Positions 1-7,953 of a DNA stretch of 64,000 nucleotides are shown one piece after another. Both the position numbers and the translations under genes were made by a program. Below the pieces are notes generated by a model. That model worked only from the letters and a program-made list of their open reading frames with translations. It was not told where the DNA came from and did not search any database. Within the stretch, counting starts at the first letter, position 1. Each line of letters starts with the position of its first letter. The stretch is from positions 62,001 through 126,000 of the forward strand of contig NZ_BAGB01000061.1 in assembly GCF_000308615.1 (NCBI RefSeq). The letters are read 5' to 3'. The DNA comes from Nocardia jiangxiensis NBRC 101359. Its GTDB lineage: Bacteria > Actinomycetota > Actinomycetes > Mycobacteriales > Mycobacteriaceae.

Positions 1-1
1 A

Positions 2-295
2 CTGGCCACGCTCGCGGGCGGCCTGCAGAGCCATCGTCCGGATCTGCTCGGCGGCGTCGGGCTGATCGTGGGTATCGACCGCTTCATGTCCGAGGCCCGC
101 GCGATCACCAACTTCTCCGGCAACGCCGTGGCCACGGTTCTGGTCGGCACCTGGACCCGCACCATCGATCCGGACCGCGCCCGGTCGGTGCTGAATCGGG
201 AGTTGCCGTTCGACGAATCGGCACAGGCCGAGGAGCAGTCGACCGAATCTCCCGCCACGCCCGCCTCGGAGCAGAAGGACCTGATCACGGCCTGA
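2..295 (+). CDS. dctA: C-terminal part of a DctA-type dicarboxylate:cation symporter (cut by window start)
   Basis: The frame is open from base 2 to a TGA at 293-295, giving about 97 residues that continue upstream of the window. The segment GIDRFMSEARAITNFSGNAV matches the conserved late region of the DAACS family (DctA/GltP), which takes up C4-dicarboxylates or acidic amino acids with Na+ or H+ across the cytoplasmic membrane. In DctA this motif is usually GIDRFMSEARALTN, so DctA is the closest call. The last 35 residues are a hydrophilic, Glu/Ser/Pro-rich cytoplasmic tail typical of actinobacterial members. The gene converges on the NUDIX gene with a 28-base gap. Substrate is inferred from family only. 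Confidence 0.85.
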   Translation: MATLAGGLQSHRPDLLGGVGLIVGIDRFMSEARAITNFSGNAVATVLVGTWTRTIDPDRARSVLNRELPFDESAQAEEQSTESPATPASEQKDLITA

Positions 296-323
296 GAGCC
301 TGCGCCGCGCACGGCGCAGGCAG

Positions 324-842
324 TCAGCGCAACGGCAGATCGGAATCGTCGGGCAGGGAATCCACGGACCACCAGCGCAGGTCCGTGGATTCCGAACTGC
401 GCACCGGGACAGCGTCCTTCGGCGCGCGGATCTTGAACAGCAGGTCCAGGTGCCGGGTGGGGCGACCCAGCGAGCAGGTGATCGGATGCGCCTGGAGGCC
501 GTAGAGACCGGGTTCGATACTCAGGTCGGGGATGCCCGATTCCTCGGTGGCCTCGCGCAGGGCCGCGGCCTGCACGGTGTCGTCGGATTCCTCGCAGTGG
601 CCGCCGAGCTGGATCCAGCGGCCCACACGGGGATGCAGGGTCAGCAGGACCGCGCGTTCGTCGTGCGAGAAGACCATCGCCGACGCGGTGATATGTCCGG
701 CGGCGTGCTCGCGCAGGCACCCGCGCGGAGCCGAGCCCAGGAAGGCGAGCACGGCCTGACGCAGCGACTGCTCCGGCCCCGTTGCCGCAGGCCAGGTTTC
801 CAGCAGTTCGGTCGCCGACTCGTGCAACGAACCAGCGCTCAC
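324..842 (-). CDS. NUDIX hydrolase downstream of fbiB
   Basis: This 172-residue protein has a NUDIX domain. The box begins GGHCEESDDTVQ and continues to REATEESGI, which is the REUxEExGU core with one extra residue after the leading Gly. The fold hydrolyses nucleoside diphosphates linked to another moiety and needs Mg2+ held by the REATEES glutamates. The GTG start at 842 overlaps the fbiB stop in a GTGA arrangement, so the two are translationally coupled and the gene is the third of fbiA-fbiB-nudix. A NUDIX gene beside fbiB is common in Nocardia and relatives as I recall, but no substrate can be read from the sequence. The reading frame extends upstream of 842 antisense to known codons of fbiB, so a longer start is unlikely. 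Confidence 0.82.
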   Translation of the reverse strand: MSAGSLHESATELLETWPAATGPEQSLRQAVLAFLGSAPRGCLREHAAGHITASAMVFSHDERAVLLTLHPRVGRWIQLGGHCEESDDTVQAAALREATEESGIPDLSIEPGLYGLQAHPITCSLGRPTRHLDLLFKIRAPKDAVPVRSSESTDLRWWSVDSLPDDSDLPLR

Positions 843-2221
843 AGCTCGACCAGACCGATGCCGGGATCGCGCGGCTCGCGCGGGGTGAGTTCCTCGTCCG
901 GATAGCCGACGGCGATCGCGCCCAACGGATTCCACTCCGCGCTCAGCCCGAGCACCTCGCGGGTCGTCTCCGGGGCGAAGATGGTCGACCCGATCCAGCA
1001 GCTGCCCACGCCCTCGGTGGCCAAGGCGACCAGCAGTCCCTGCACCGCCGCGCCGACGGCCACGGTGAACATGGTGGATTCGGCCGCGCGGCGACGCTCG
1101 TCCGGATAGTCGTGCGCACCGTCGGGCAGGCAGAACGGAATGATCACCTCGGGTGCGTCGAACAGGATCTGCCCGCGTGCGACCCGACGCTCCACACTCT
1201 CGGCAGTGCGGCCGTCGCCGGTGAGATCCGCGCGCCACCGATCGGCCATCGTCTCGAGCAGCCGCGCCCGCAACGCCCGATCACGCACCCAGACGAACCG
1301 CACCGGCCGGGTGTGATGCGGCGCGGGAGCGGTCAACGCCACCGCGACCGCGGACCGGATCAGCTCGGGATCGACCGGGGTGTCGGCGAATCGGCGCACC
1401 GATCGTCGCAGCAGCAGCGCCTCGTGCCGCCCCCGTTCGATCGCCTCGGCGGTGCCGAGCCAGAACAGATCGTCCTCGCCGCCGCGCAGCAGATCCGCGG
1501 CGCGCGAACCGTCGTCGTGCGGGCTGAGCCCGCGCACCACCGCGACCGGGACGCCACCGAGTTTGCCCTTCGCCAGATCGGCTGCGGCAGCGAGTTCGTC
1601 GGCGACCGCGACCTGGGTGACCTGCAGTTCGTTACCCTGCCCGTCGACCGAGCCCGCGTAGTCGTGCAGCACCCGCAACCCGGCCGCGCCGATCGCCGCG
1701 TCGGTCTGACCGTTGCGCCAGGCACGGCCCATGGTGTCGGTGACGACCACCGCGACGTCCACGCCGAGGCGCTGCGCCAGCGCGCGGCGCAGGGCCGAGG
1801 CGCTGGCGTCGGGATCGCTGGGCAGCAACACCAATTCGCCCTGTTCCACATTGGAACCGTCCACGCCGGAAGCGGCCTGCACGATGCCGAGCTTGTTCTC
1901 GGTGATCAGGGTGCGGCCCTTCTGCGCCAGCACCCGCACCGACTCCGAGCGCACCAGCTCCCGGCGGAGCGCATCGCGCTCCTCGGGATCCTGTGGCGCG
2001 GCGACGATCCGGCCCTCCACCTTGGCGACGATCTTGCTGGTCACCACCAGCACGTCGCCGTCGACGAGCCAGGGCGCCTGTGCCGCAATATGTTCGGCGA
2101 GGTCGTCACCGGGACGGAATTCCGGCAGGCCGGGCACCGGGATGATCCGCAGCTCACCGCCGGGCGCGTGATCACCGGTGTCCGACAGCACCGGTGCGCG
2201 CTGTGTCGAGGATTCACTCAC
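839..2221 (-). CDS. fbiB: Coenzyme F420:L-glutamate ligase FbiB
   Basis: This 460-residue bifunctional enzyme finishes coenzyme F420. The N-terminal half (about residues 20-255) is the CofE-type ligase that adds gamma-linked glutamates to F420-0 using GTP; the stretches DGDVLVVTSKIVAKVEGR and VVVTDTMGRAWRNGQTDAAI are characteristic. The C-terminal half, from LLLRRSVRRFADTPVDPELI, is an FMN-binding nitroreductase-like domain that reduces dehydro-F420-0. The length agrees with the mycobacterial protein (about 448 residues). GTG at 2221 is chosen because it overlaps the fbiA stop (GTGA). The protein is cytoplasmic and works after FbiA. Confidence 0.95.
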   Translation of the reverse strand: MSESSTQRAPVLSDTGDHAPGGELRIIPVPGLPEFRPGDDLAEHIAAQAPWLVDGDVLVVTSKIVAKVEGRIVAAPQDPEERDALRRELVRSESVRVLAQKGRTLITENKLGIVQAASGVDGSNVEQGELVLLPSDPDASASALRRALAQRLGVDVAVVVTDTMGRAWRNGQTDAAIGAAGLRVLHDYAGSVDGQGNELQVTQVAVADELAAAADLAKGKLGGVPVAVVRGLSPHDDGSRAADLLRGGEDDLFWLGTAEAIERGRHEALLLRRSVRRFADTPVDPELIRSAVAVALTAPAPHHTRPVRFVWVRDRALRARLLETMADRWRADLTGDGRTAESVERRVARGQILFDAPEVIIPFCLPDGAHDYPDERRRAAESTMFTVAVGAAVQGLLVALATEGVGSCWIGSTIFAPETTREVLGLSAEWNPLGAIAVGYPDEELTPREPRDPGIGLVEL

Positions 2222-3231
2222 GGCTTCACCCCCGCGATATCCAGTGCCTCGCGGGCCATTTCGGCGGTCGCGGCCGGATCGGTCATCAGCAGCGGCACAC
2301 TGCGCACCTCCACGCCCGGGACGTCGGCGGTGTCGGTGGAGTGCACCAGCCAGCCGTCCAGGATGCCGGTGTCCGAGCGCGCCCCGAAATGCCTGCCGAT
2401 GGCCTCGGCGCTGGTCTCCACACCCAATACCGAGAGGCATTCGTCCGCCATGCCGCGCAACGGTTTTCCGTCGATCACCGGTGACAGGCCGACGACCTTG
2501 GCGGTGGTGGTGCGCAGCGCGCCGCGAATTCCGGGGACCGCGAGGATCGCGCCGATGCTCACCACGGGGTTCGACGGAGCCAGCAGAACCGCATCGGCCC
2601 GCTCTATGATCTCCGTCACACCTGGCGCCGGAGTGGCTTGATCCGCCCCGATTGTGACGAATCCATGGGTCTCGACGTCGGCGCGATAGCGTACCCACCA
2701 CTCTTGGAAATGAATCGCGCGACGTTCGCCAGCGTTCTCCGGCTCACTGATGACGACGTGCGTTTCACATCGGTCGTCGGTCGCGGGAAGAAGTTTCACA
2801 CCGGGTTGCCATCGGTTGCACAACGCTTCGGTGACCGCGGAGAGCGGGTATCCGGCACGCAACATTTCACTGCGAACCAGATGTGTCGCGATATCGCGAT
2901 CTCCGAGCCCGAACCAATCGGGCTGGGCGTGATATTTCGCCAACTCCTCCTTGGCATGCCAGGTTTCCCCGACCCGGCCCCAGCCACGTTCGGTATCAAT
3001 GCCGCCACCGAGCGTGTACATGCAGGTGTCCAGGTCCGGGCAGATGCGCAGACCGTGCATCCAGACGTCGTCGCCGACGTTCACGATGGCCGAGATATCG
3101 GCATCGGGCAGTAGTTCACGCACGCCCTGTAGGAACCGTGCGCCGCCGACTCCGCCGACCAGAACGGCAACACTGGTTCGGGGACCGGCATACTCGGCAG
3201 CGGGCGCGATGTCCGCTTGTTCTCCAGTCAC
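2218..3231 (-). CDS. fbiA: 2-phospho-L-lactate transferase FbiA (F420 biosynthesis)
   Basis: This 337-residue protein transfers the phospholactate or phosphoenolpyruvate-derived group from its guanylyl carrier to Fo, giving (dehydro-)F420-0, the substrate of FbiB encoded next. Family landmarks are AVLVGGVGGARFLQG near the N-terminus, VNVGDDVWMHGLRICPDLDT, and APSNPVVSIGAILAVPGIR. GTG at 3231 gives a length close to M. tuberculosis FbiA (331). No Shine-Dalgarno sequence precedes it; a 15-base perfect palindrome ends three bases upstream instead. The open frame runs a further 45 codons upstream, but that extension is not family-like. The gene heads the leftward fbiA-fbiB-nudix operon and is divergent from whiB2. 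Confidence 0.94.
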   Translation of the reverse strand: MTGEQADIAPAAEYAGPRTSVAVLVGGVGGARFLQGVRELLPDADISAIVNVGDDVWMHGLRICPDLDTCMYTLGGGIDTERGWGRVGETWHAKEELAKYHAQPDWFGLGDRDIATHLVRSEMLRAGYPLSAVTEALCNRWQPGVKLLPATDDRCETHVVISEPENAGERRAIHFQEWWVRYRADVETHGFVTIGADQATPAPGVTEIIERADAVLLAPSNPVVSIGAILAVPGIRGALRTTTAKVVGLSPVIDGKPLRGMADECLSVLGVETSAEAIGRHFGARSDTGILDGWLVHSTDTADVPGVEVRSVPLLMTDPAATAEMAREALDIAGVKP

Positions 3232-3234
3232 ATC

Positions 3235-3249
3235 CGCATAGCCTATGCG
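3235..3249. promoter_or_regulatory. 15-base perfect palindrome in front of fbiA
   Basis: The sequence CGCATAGCCTATGCG is a perfect inverted repeat with one central base and ends three bases before the fbiA GTG, where a ribosome binding site would normally lie. It could be an operator or an RNA hairpin that controls fbiA translation. No known regulator motif is recognised. Confidence 0.35.
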
Positions 3250-3440
3250 TTGCTTCGAAGGGCCCGCCGAGGAGCATATTTGCTGCTCATTTGCTACTAG
3301 ACGGTCACCGAACGGCCTAGAACCGGGTCGCGGATAGTAACGGAATTGTGTCGGCAGCTTGACCACCGCGCCGTCCGGCGTGTCTAATCACAGGCATGTC
3401 ATTCCGGGCATGCGCGAGAGCACAAGGCGCAGACCAGGTT

Positions 3441-3456
3441 TCGAACAAATGTTCGA
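3441..3456. promoter_or_regulatory. LexA (SOS) box between fbiA and whiB2
   Basis: TCGAACAAATGTTCGA matches the actinobacterial LexA box TCGAAC-N4-GTTCGA without a mismatch, and the symmetry extends one base each side (TTCGAACA-AA-TGTTCGAA). It lies 121 bases before the whiB2 start at 3577 and 210 bases before fbiA, in a 345-base divergent promoter region. I recall a LexA site near whiB2 being reported in M. tuberculosis, which would make this a conserved arrangement; I could not check that. The expected role is repression of whiB2 until DNA damage. Confidence 0.75.
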
Positions 3457-3477
3457 ACAGGAGTGACAAGCTCGGGG

Positions 3478-3564
3478 ATGTCCGCGGGACAACGTCGCGG
3501 TGTTGGGCCGTCGGTTTGCACATCGGGTCCGACGGATAAATCTTTCTGCGCTAACACACAGTGA
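3478..3564 (+). other. Possible 28-codon upstream open frame in the whiB2 leader
   Basis: An ATG at 3478 opens a 28-codon frame containing two cysteines (VCTSG, SFCANTQ). Its TGA at 3562-3564 lies inside the GTGAGGAGG that serves as the whiB2 ribosome binding site. It starts 22 bases after the LexA box. The position suggests a leader peptide whose translation could affect whiB2 initiation, but there is no independent evidence that it is translated. Confidence 0.25.
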
Positions 3565-3576
3565 GGAGGCGGAGCG

Positions 3577-4062
3577 ATGGCCGAGGAGCTGGCCCCGTCG
3601 GGCATTCCGGGTGGTGTATCGCAAACCGATTCCACGGCAGGCGCAGTTCCAGGCGTCTGCACCGACCGCTGGATCGATGAACGAGAGGGGGGAAGCATGG
3701 TGACCGGAATCGAGTCGGACACACCCGTACAGCTGGACGGTCACTCGCAGCAGGGCGGCCAGTGGGCACGCACACAGCGCAAGCCCGAGCCGCCACAGCT
3801 GAGCCTCATCGTCACAGACTTCGATGCGATGTTCGACACCATCGAGGAGCAGTGGCAGGAACGGGCCCTGTGCGCCCAGACCGATCCGGAGGCGTTCTTC
3901 CCCGAGAAGGGCGGCTCGACGCGCGAGGCGAAGCGGATCTGCATGGGCTGCGAGGTCCGCGACGAGTGCCTGGAATACGCACTCGCCCACGATGAGCGTT
4001 TCGGCATCTGGGGCGGCCTGTCCGAACGCGAACGCCGCCGCCTCAAGCGCGGCATCGGCTAA
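3577..4062 (+). CDS. whiB2: WhiB2-family iron-sulfur transcription regulator
   Basis: The last 75 residues are nearly a textbook WhiB2/WhmD sequence: ALCAQTDPEAFFPEKGGSTR, then ICMGCEVRDECLEYALAHDE, then the turn FGIWGGLSERERRRLKRG. The four cysteines (C-x29-C-x2-C-x5-C) hold a 4Fe-4S cluster, and the basic tail binds DNA or sigma factor. WhiB2 is needed for cell division and septation in mycobacteria. Two starts have good ribosome sites: ATG 3577 (GAGGAGG; 161 residues) and ATG 3697 (GAGAGGGGGG; 121 residues). The segment unique to the longer form is Gly/Ala/Ser/Thr-rich and unlike the family, so the shorter form may be the main product. A LexA box lies upstream. Confidence 0.93.
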   Translation: MAEELAPSGIPGGVSQTDSTAGAVPGVCTDRWIDEREGGSMVTGIESDTPVQLDGHSQQGGQWARTQRKPEPPQLSLIVTDFDAMFDTIEEQWQERALCAQTDPEAFFPEKGGSTREAKRICMGCEVRDECLEYALAHDERFGIWGGLSERERRRLKRGIG

Positions 4063-4234
4063 CTCCCCCGCCTCTCCGCGACTTCAGCGGGTCGTGGGGC
4101 CGCGAGATTTGGGCTTCGGGCCGGCGGTTGGGTAGATCCTCGGGTTCTGGGCGTTCCCGGGGAGTTACCGGTGTACGTGCGAAGTCAGTTGCTGCTTTTC
4201 GTTGTCCGCCTCGCTGCGCATCGGGGGCGAGACG

Positions 4235-4711
4235 TTACTCCTCGGGGTCGATGACGTCCGGTTCTACGCCCAGATAGGTCGCGATCTGCTGGACCAGTAC
4301 CTCGCGTAGCAGGTCTACCAGGTCGTCCGGATCGTTGGCGCGCAGCTCGAGTGGCTTGCGGAACAGCACGACGCGGGCGCGGGTGGCCGCGCCGCGTGAA
4401 TCGACCCCCGCGGGAATCAGGCGGGACAGCGGCACCGCGCCGTCGGCCACCACCTCGTCCGGCCAGGTCACCGAATCCGGGTGCAGCGCACGGATTTTGG
4501 GCACGTCGTCGACCGCGATATCCAATTTCGTGAGCCGGTCGTGCCAGCGGCTGTCCAGGGGCGCGAACGCCTCGAGCACCAGTCGGTCGAACTGCTGCCC
4601 GCGCGTACGCCAGGCCGGAACCGTCGGCGGCAGCATCGGGCCGCGCACTCCCCGCCCGCGACGGATCACCGACCGTGCCGTCGGCGGTCGCCGCTTCCGT
4701 GAACGCGTCAT
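4235..4711 (-). CDS. Metallopeptidase-family (Zincin_1/DUF1025-like) protein with eroded zinc motif
   Basis: This 158-residue protein begins with a basic stretch (TRSRKRRPPTARSVIRRGRG) and continues with a domain like the minimal MMP-like family found beside whiB2 in mycobacteria (Rv3259 from memory). In the active family the C-terminal helix carries HExGHxxG. Here the matching helix reads LLREVLVQQIATYLGV, so both zinc histidines and the catalytic Glu are absent. It is therefore probably not a peptidase; a structural or binding role is possible. ATG 4711 is used because the frame upstream lacks family similarity. It converges on whiB2 and diverges from the DUF3499 gene. Confidence 0.7.
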   Translation of the reverse strand: MTRSRKRRPPTARSVIRRGRGVRGPMLPPTVPAWRTRGQQFDRLVLEAFAPLDSRWHDRLTKLDIAVDDVPKIRALHPDSVTWPDEVVADGAVPLSRLIPAGVDSRGAATRARVVLFRKPLELRANDPDDLVDLLREVLVQQIATYLGVEPDVIDPEE

Positions 4712-4841
4712 AACCACGAGATTAGTCACTCCGTCCGGCACCGGGGCGAGGAGGTGAACGCGACAAACTGGTATGCCGCATTCGCGCGTGTCTCCTCGGC
4801 GCGCGGGCCCCGGGAGGGTTACTCTCCTTTGCGTGATTCCC

Positions 4842-5234
4842 ATGCGTCGTTGCTGCCGACCCGGCTGCAAGAACCCGGCCGTCGCGACGCTGACCTACGT
4901 CTACTCCGATTCGACGGCCGTCGTCGGCCCGCTGGCCACCGTCGCCGAACCGCATTCCTGGGATCTGTGCGAGACCCACGCCTCCCGGATCACCGCTCCC
5001 AAGGGCTGGGACATGGTCCGCCACGAGGGCAGCTTCTCCTCCGCCAGTCCCGACGACGATGATCTGACCGCGTTGGCCGAGGCCGTGCGCGAGGCCGGGA
5101 TGCGCCGCCGCCCAAGCGAACCCGAACAGCGCGGCTACTCCGCGGAGTACCAGCCCGCACCGCAGCGCCCGGCCCGTCCGGCCCGCACCGGCCGCCGTGG
5201 GCACCTGCGTGTACTGCCCGACCCGCCGAACTGA
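4842..5234 (+). CDS. DUF3499 family protein
   Basis: This 130-residue protein starts MRRCCRPGCKNPAVATLTYV and has a second cluster DLCETHASRITAPKGWD. The CC-x3-C and C-x2-H pairs look like a small zinc ribbon, followed by a disordered Arg/Pro/Glu-rich tail. The family is conserved in Actinobacteria directly upstream of manB, but no function is known to me. A GTG nine bases upstream (4833) is an alternative start with a closer purine-rich site. It is probably co-transcribed with manB, which begins 57 bases after its stop. Confidence 0.8.
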   Translation: MRRCCRPGCKNPAVATLTYVYSDSTAVVGPLATVAEPHSWDLCETHASRITAPKGWDMVRHEGSFSSASPDDDDLTALAEAVREAGMRRRPSEPEQRGYSAEYQPAPQRPARPARTGRRGHLRVLPDPPN

Positions 5235-5291
5235 GTGGCGGATCCGGGACGGAATATGTCCCGGCGCATCGGCCCTATTAGGGTGTTGGGC

Positions 5292-6668
5292 ATGACAGTC
5301 GCCCGGTCTGCCGAATCGGTTCAAGCAGTTGTCAAGGCTTATGACGTACGGGGTGTGGTCGGAGAGCAGATCGACGAGGATTTCGTTCGCGACGTCGGCG
5401 CGGCCTTCGCCCGTCTGATGCGCGCGGAGCAGGCGACCCGGGTCGTCATCGGCCACGATATGCGCGACTCCTCCCCCACGCTGTCCGCCGCCTTCGCCGC
5501 CGGAGTCCTGGCACAGGGCCTGGACGTGGTGCAGATCGGCCTGGCCTCCACCGACGAGCTGTATTTCGCCTCCGGACATCTGGGCTGCCCCGGCGCGATG
5601 TTCACCGCCAGCCACAATCCCGCGCGCTACAACGGCATCAAGTTGTGCCGCGCCAACGCATTGCCCGTCGGCCAGGACACCGGACTGGCGACGATCGCCG
5701 AGGAACTCGTCGAGGGCGTCCCGGCACACGACGGCGCACCGGGCACCGCCACCGAGGAGAGCCTGCTCGACGCCTACGCCGAATTCCTACGCGGGCTGGT
5801 CGATCTCGGCGGCATCCGCCCGCTGAAGGTCGCGGTCGACGCGGGCAACGGCATGGGCGGGTACACCGTGCCCGCGGTGCTGGGCGCGGTGTCGGCGCTG
5901 ACCATCGATCCGCTGTTCTTCGAACTCGACGGCTCGTTCCCCAATCACGAGGCCAATCCGCTGGATCCGAAGAACCTGGTCGATCTGCAACAGCTGGTCC
6001 GCACCTCGGGCGCGGATATCGGCCTGGCCTTCGACGGCGACGCCGATCGCTGCTTCGTGGTGGACGAGCGTGGCGAGCCGGTCTCGCCGTCGGCGATCAC
6101 GGCCCTGGTGGCCGAGCGCGAGCTGGCGAAAGAGCCCGGCGCGACCGTCATCCACAATCTGATCACCTCGCAGTCGGTGCCGCAGCTGGTCACCGAACTC
6201 GGCGGCACCGCGGTGCGCACCCGCGTCGGCCACTCGTTCATCAAACAGCAGATGGCCGCGACCGGAGCGATCTTCGGCGGCGAACATTCCGCGCACTACT
6301 ACTTCCGGGATTTCTGGGGTGCGGACTCGGGTATGCTCGCCGCCCTGCACGTGCTGGCCGCGCTGGGCGGCGGAGACCGTCCGATGTCGGAACTGGCGTC
6401 GTCCTATTCGACGTATGCGGCCTCGGGCGAGATCAATTCGACGGTGGCCGATGCGAAGGAGCGGACGATGGCCGTGCTCGCGGCATTCCAGGATCGGGCC
6501 GTCGCAGTGGACCGGCTGGACGGGGTGACCGTGCAGCTGCCCGAGGACGCGTGGTTCAATCTGCGCGCCTCCAACACCGAGCCGCTGCTGCGTCTCAACG
6601 TCGAGGCTCGTTCGACCGAGGAAGTAGACGCACTCGTAACCGAGATCCTGAGCATCGTGCGCGGCTGA
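5292..6668 (+). CDS. manB: Phosphomannomutase/phosphoglucomutase ManB
   Basis: This 458-residue alpha-D-phosphohexomutase interconverts mannose-6-P and mannose-1-P, the step before GDP-mannose synthesis. All four active-site loops are visible: TASHNPARYNGIK with the phosphoserine (about residue 107), the metal loop FDGDADRC (about 248), the sugar loop GGEHSAHYY (about 331), and the phosphate loop RASNTEPLLR near the C-terminus. ATG 5292 starts a family-like N-terminus (VKAYDVRGVVGEQID). The product would serve ManC encoded at 12603-13721 and hence mannolipids such as PIM, LM and LAM. The length is normal. Confidence 0.95.
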   Translation: MTVARSAESVQAVVKAYDVRGVVGEQIDEDFVRDVGAAFARLMRAEQATRVVIGHDMRDSSPTLSAAFAAGVLAQGLDVVQIGLASTDELYFASGHLGCPGAMFTASHNPARYNGIKLCRANALPVGQDTGLATIAEELVEGVPAHDGAPGTATEESLLDAYAEFLRGLVDLGGIRPLKVAVDAGNGMGGYTVPAVLGAVSALTIDPLFFELDGSFPNHEANPLDPKNLVDLQQLVRTSGADIGLAFDGDADRCFVVDERGEPVSPSAITALVAERELAKEPGATVIHNLITSQSVPQLVTELGGTAVRTRVGHSFIKQQMAATGAIFGGEHSAHYYFRDFWGADSGMLAALHVLAALGGGDRPMSELASSYSTYAASGEINSTVADAKERTMAVLAAFQDRAVAVDRLDGVTVQLPEDAWFNLRASNTEPLLRLNVEARSTEEVDALVTEILSIVRG

Positions 6669-6774
6669 CTGGAATAGTGGAATCACAGGGTGTGTATTCG
6701 CCCCCGGACTTTTCACTCCGTACGGACAGGTTCTCCCGGCCTGGTGACTCGATGAGGGGAGGTGGCAACGCCCG

Positions 6775-7953
6775 ATGATCGCAGGGACACCTGTTCTCGA
6801 CCTCGATGACGTCGCCTCACTGGAGGCCGCCGATTCCGGGGGGACATTGCGTTCGGCCGCATCCGGTGGCGCCCAGGTGCGCGCCACCGCGGCGGCTGTC
6901 GGCGAAGGCGTGCTGACACGACTGAGCGATATGCGGCCGCGCAGCCTCGTGATCGTGACCGGCGCGGGTCGTGCCGCGCGGGCGGCCGCTCTGCTGGTGG
7001 CCTGTCTGGGCGACCGCGCGGCACTGCCGATCGTGCCCGTCACGGCGATTCCGCAGTGGGTGGGCCCGCTGGACGTGGTGCTCGTCGCCGCAGACGATGC
7101 GGGCGATCCGCGGGTGATCGGCGCGATCGATCGGGCGCTGCATCGTGGCGCGGAGGTCGTGGTGGCCGCACCGGACGAGGGTCCGCTGCGCACCGCCGCC
7201 GCCGGACGCGCGGCCATGCTGCCGCCTCGGGTGCCGGTGCTGGACCACAATCGCCTGCTGCGATATCTGGCGATCGGCATCGCCGTCCTGCAGGCGATCG
7301 ATCCGACGCATATCGGCCCGCTCACACCGGATCTGGAGACACTGGCCGACGCACTCGATGCCGAGGCCCTGCGCGACGGACCCACCAACGAGGTCTTCCA
7401 CAACCCGGCGAAGATGCTGGCCGCGCGGATGCACCAGCGCAGCATCGTGCTGTCCGGGGACTCCCCTGCCGCGACGCAGGTGGCCGCGCACATCTCCGAG
7501 GTGCTGCTGTCGTCGGCCGGGCAGATCGGGACCGCCGCCGAGCTGGCTCAGGTGGCGGCCGCGCACAACCTGATCTCCGAGGCCGCCGGCGCTGCCGCAC
7601 CCGGTTTCGATCCGCTGTTCCACGACGAGCAACTCGACGGCCCGGCCCCCGTGCAGCGGGTGGGCCTGTTCGTGGTGAGCGCGGACGCCGATCAGCTCGC
7701 CGCGCATCGTCGCCTGACCATCTTCGGCGCCGGATCCGGCCTGATCGATGCCGAGTTGGTGAACGTCGATGCCGAACTGATCGCCGGACAGCCGGGCGAG
7801 CAGAGTCCGCGAGCCGTACGCCCCGGCAGCGAACTCGAGCAGCTCGCGGTGCTCGTGCTGCGGCTGGAGACGGCCGCGGCCTACCTGCGCCTGCTCAGCG
7901 GTCCCGCGACACCGGCCGATCGTTCTGCCCACTACGACGGGGGCCCTTTCTAG
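6775..7953 (+). CDS. SIS-domain protein, phosphoglucose/phosphomannose-isomerase-like
   Basis: This 392-residue protein sits between manB and manA. Segments such as MRPRSLVIVTGAGRAARAAA and DVVLVAADDAGDPRVIGAID look like the two Rossmann-like halves of a SIS sugar-isomerase fold, and the C-terminal part resembles the bifunctional PGI/PMI C-terminal domain. Mycobacteria have the same gene in the same place (Rv3256c from memory), with no proven reaction. The ATG is preceded by GAGGGGAGGTGG. Its TAG stop overlaps the manA GTG by one base, which indicates coupling. A role in hexose-phosphate isomerisation or its control is inferred from fold and context only. Confidence 0.8.
   Translation: MIAGTPVLDLDDVASLEAADSGGTLRSAASGGAQVRATAAAVGEGVLTRLSDMRPRSLVIVTGAGRAARAAALLVACLGDRAALPIVPVTAIPQWVGPLDVVLVAADDAGDPRVIGAIDRALHRGAEVVVAAPDEGPLRTAAAGRAAMLPPRVPVLDHNRLLRYLAIGIAVLQAIDPTHIGPLTPDLETLADALDAEALRDGPTNEVFHNPAKMLAARMHQRSIVLSGDSPAATQVAAHISEVLLSSAGQIGTAAELAQVAAAHNLISEAAGAAAPGFDPLFHDEQLDGPAPVQRVGLFVVSADADQLAAHRRLTIFGAGSGLIDAELVNVDAELIAGQPGEQSPRAVRPGSELEQLAVLVLRLETAAAYLRLLSGPATPADRSAHYDGGPF

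Noticed and set aside
782..2641. Long open frames on the plus strand opposite fbiB and fbiA (also 6817-8475 minus, 16500-15628 minus, 46416-48719 plus and many others)
   Set aside because: They are antisense to clear genes, Arg/Gly/His-rich, without family motifs, and follow from the codon bias of high-GC DNA.
3232..3366. N-terminal extension of fbiA
   Set aside because: The open frame continues 45 codons, but these are not family-like and cross the palindrome; GTG 3231 gives the normal length.
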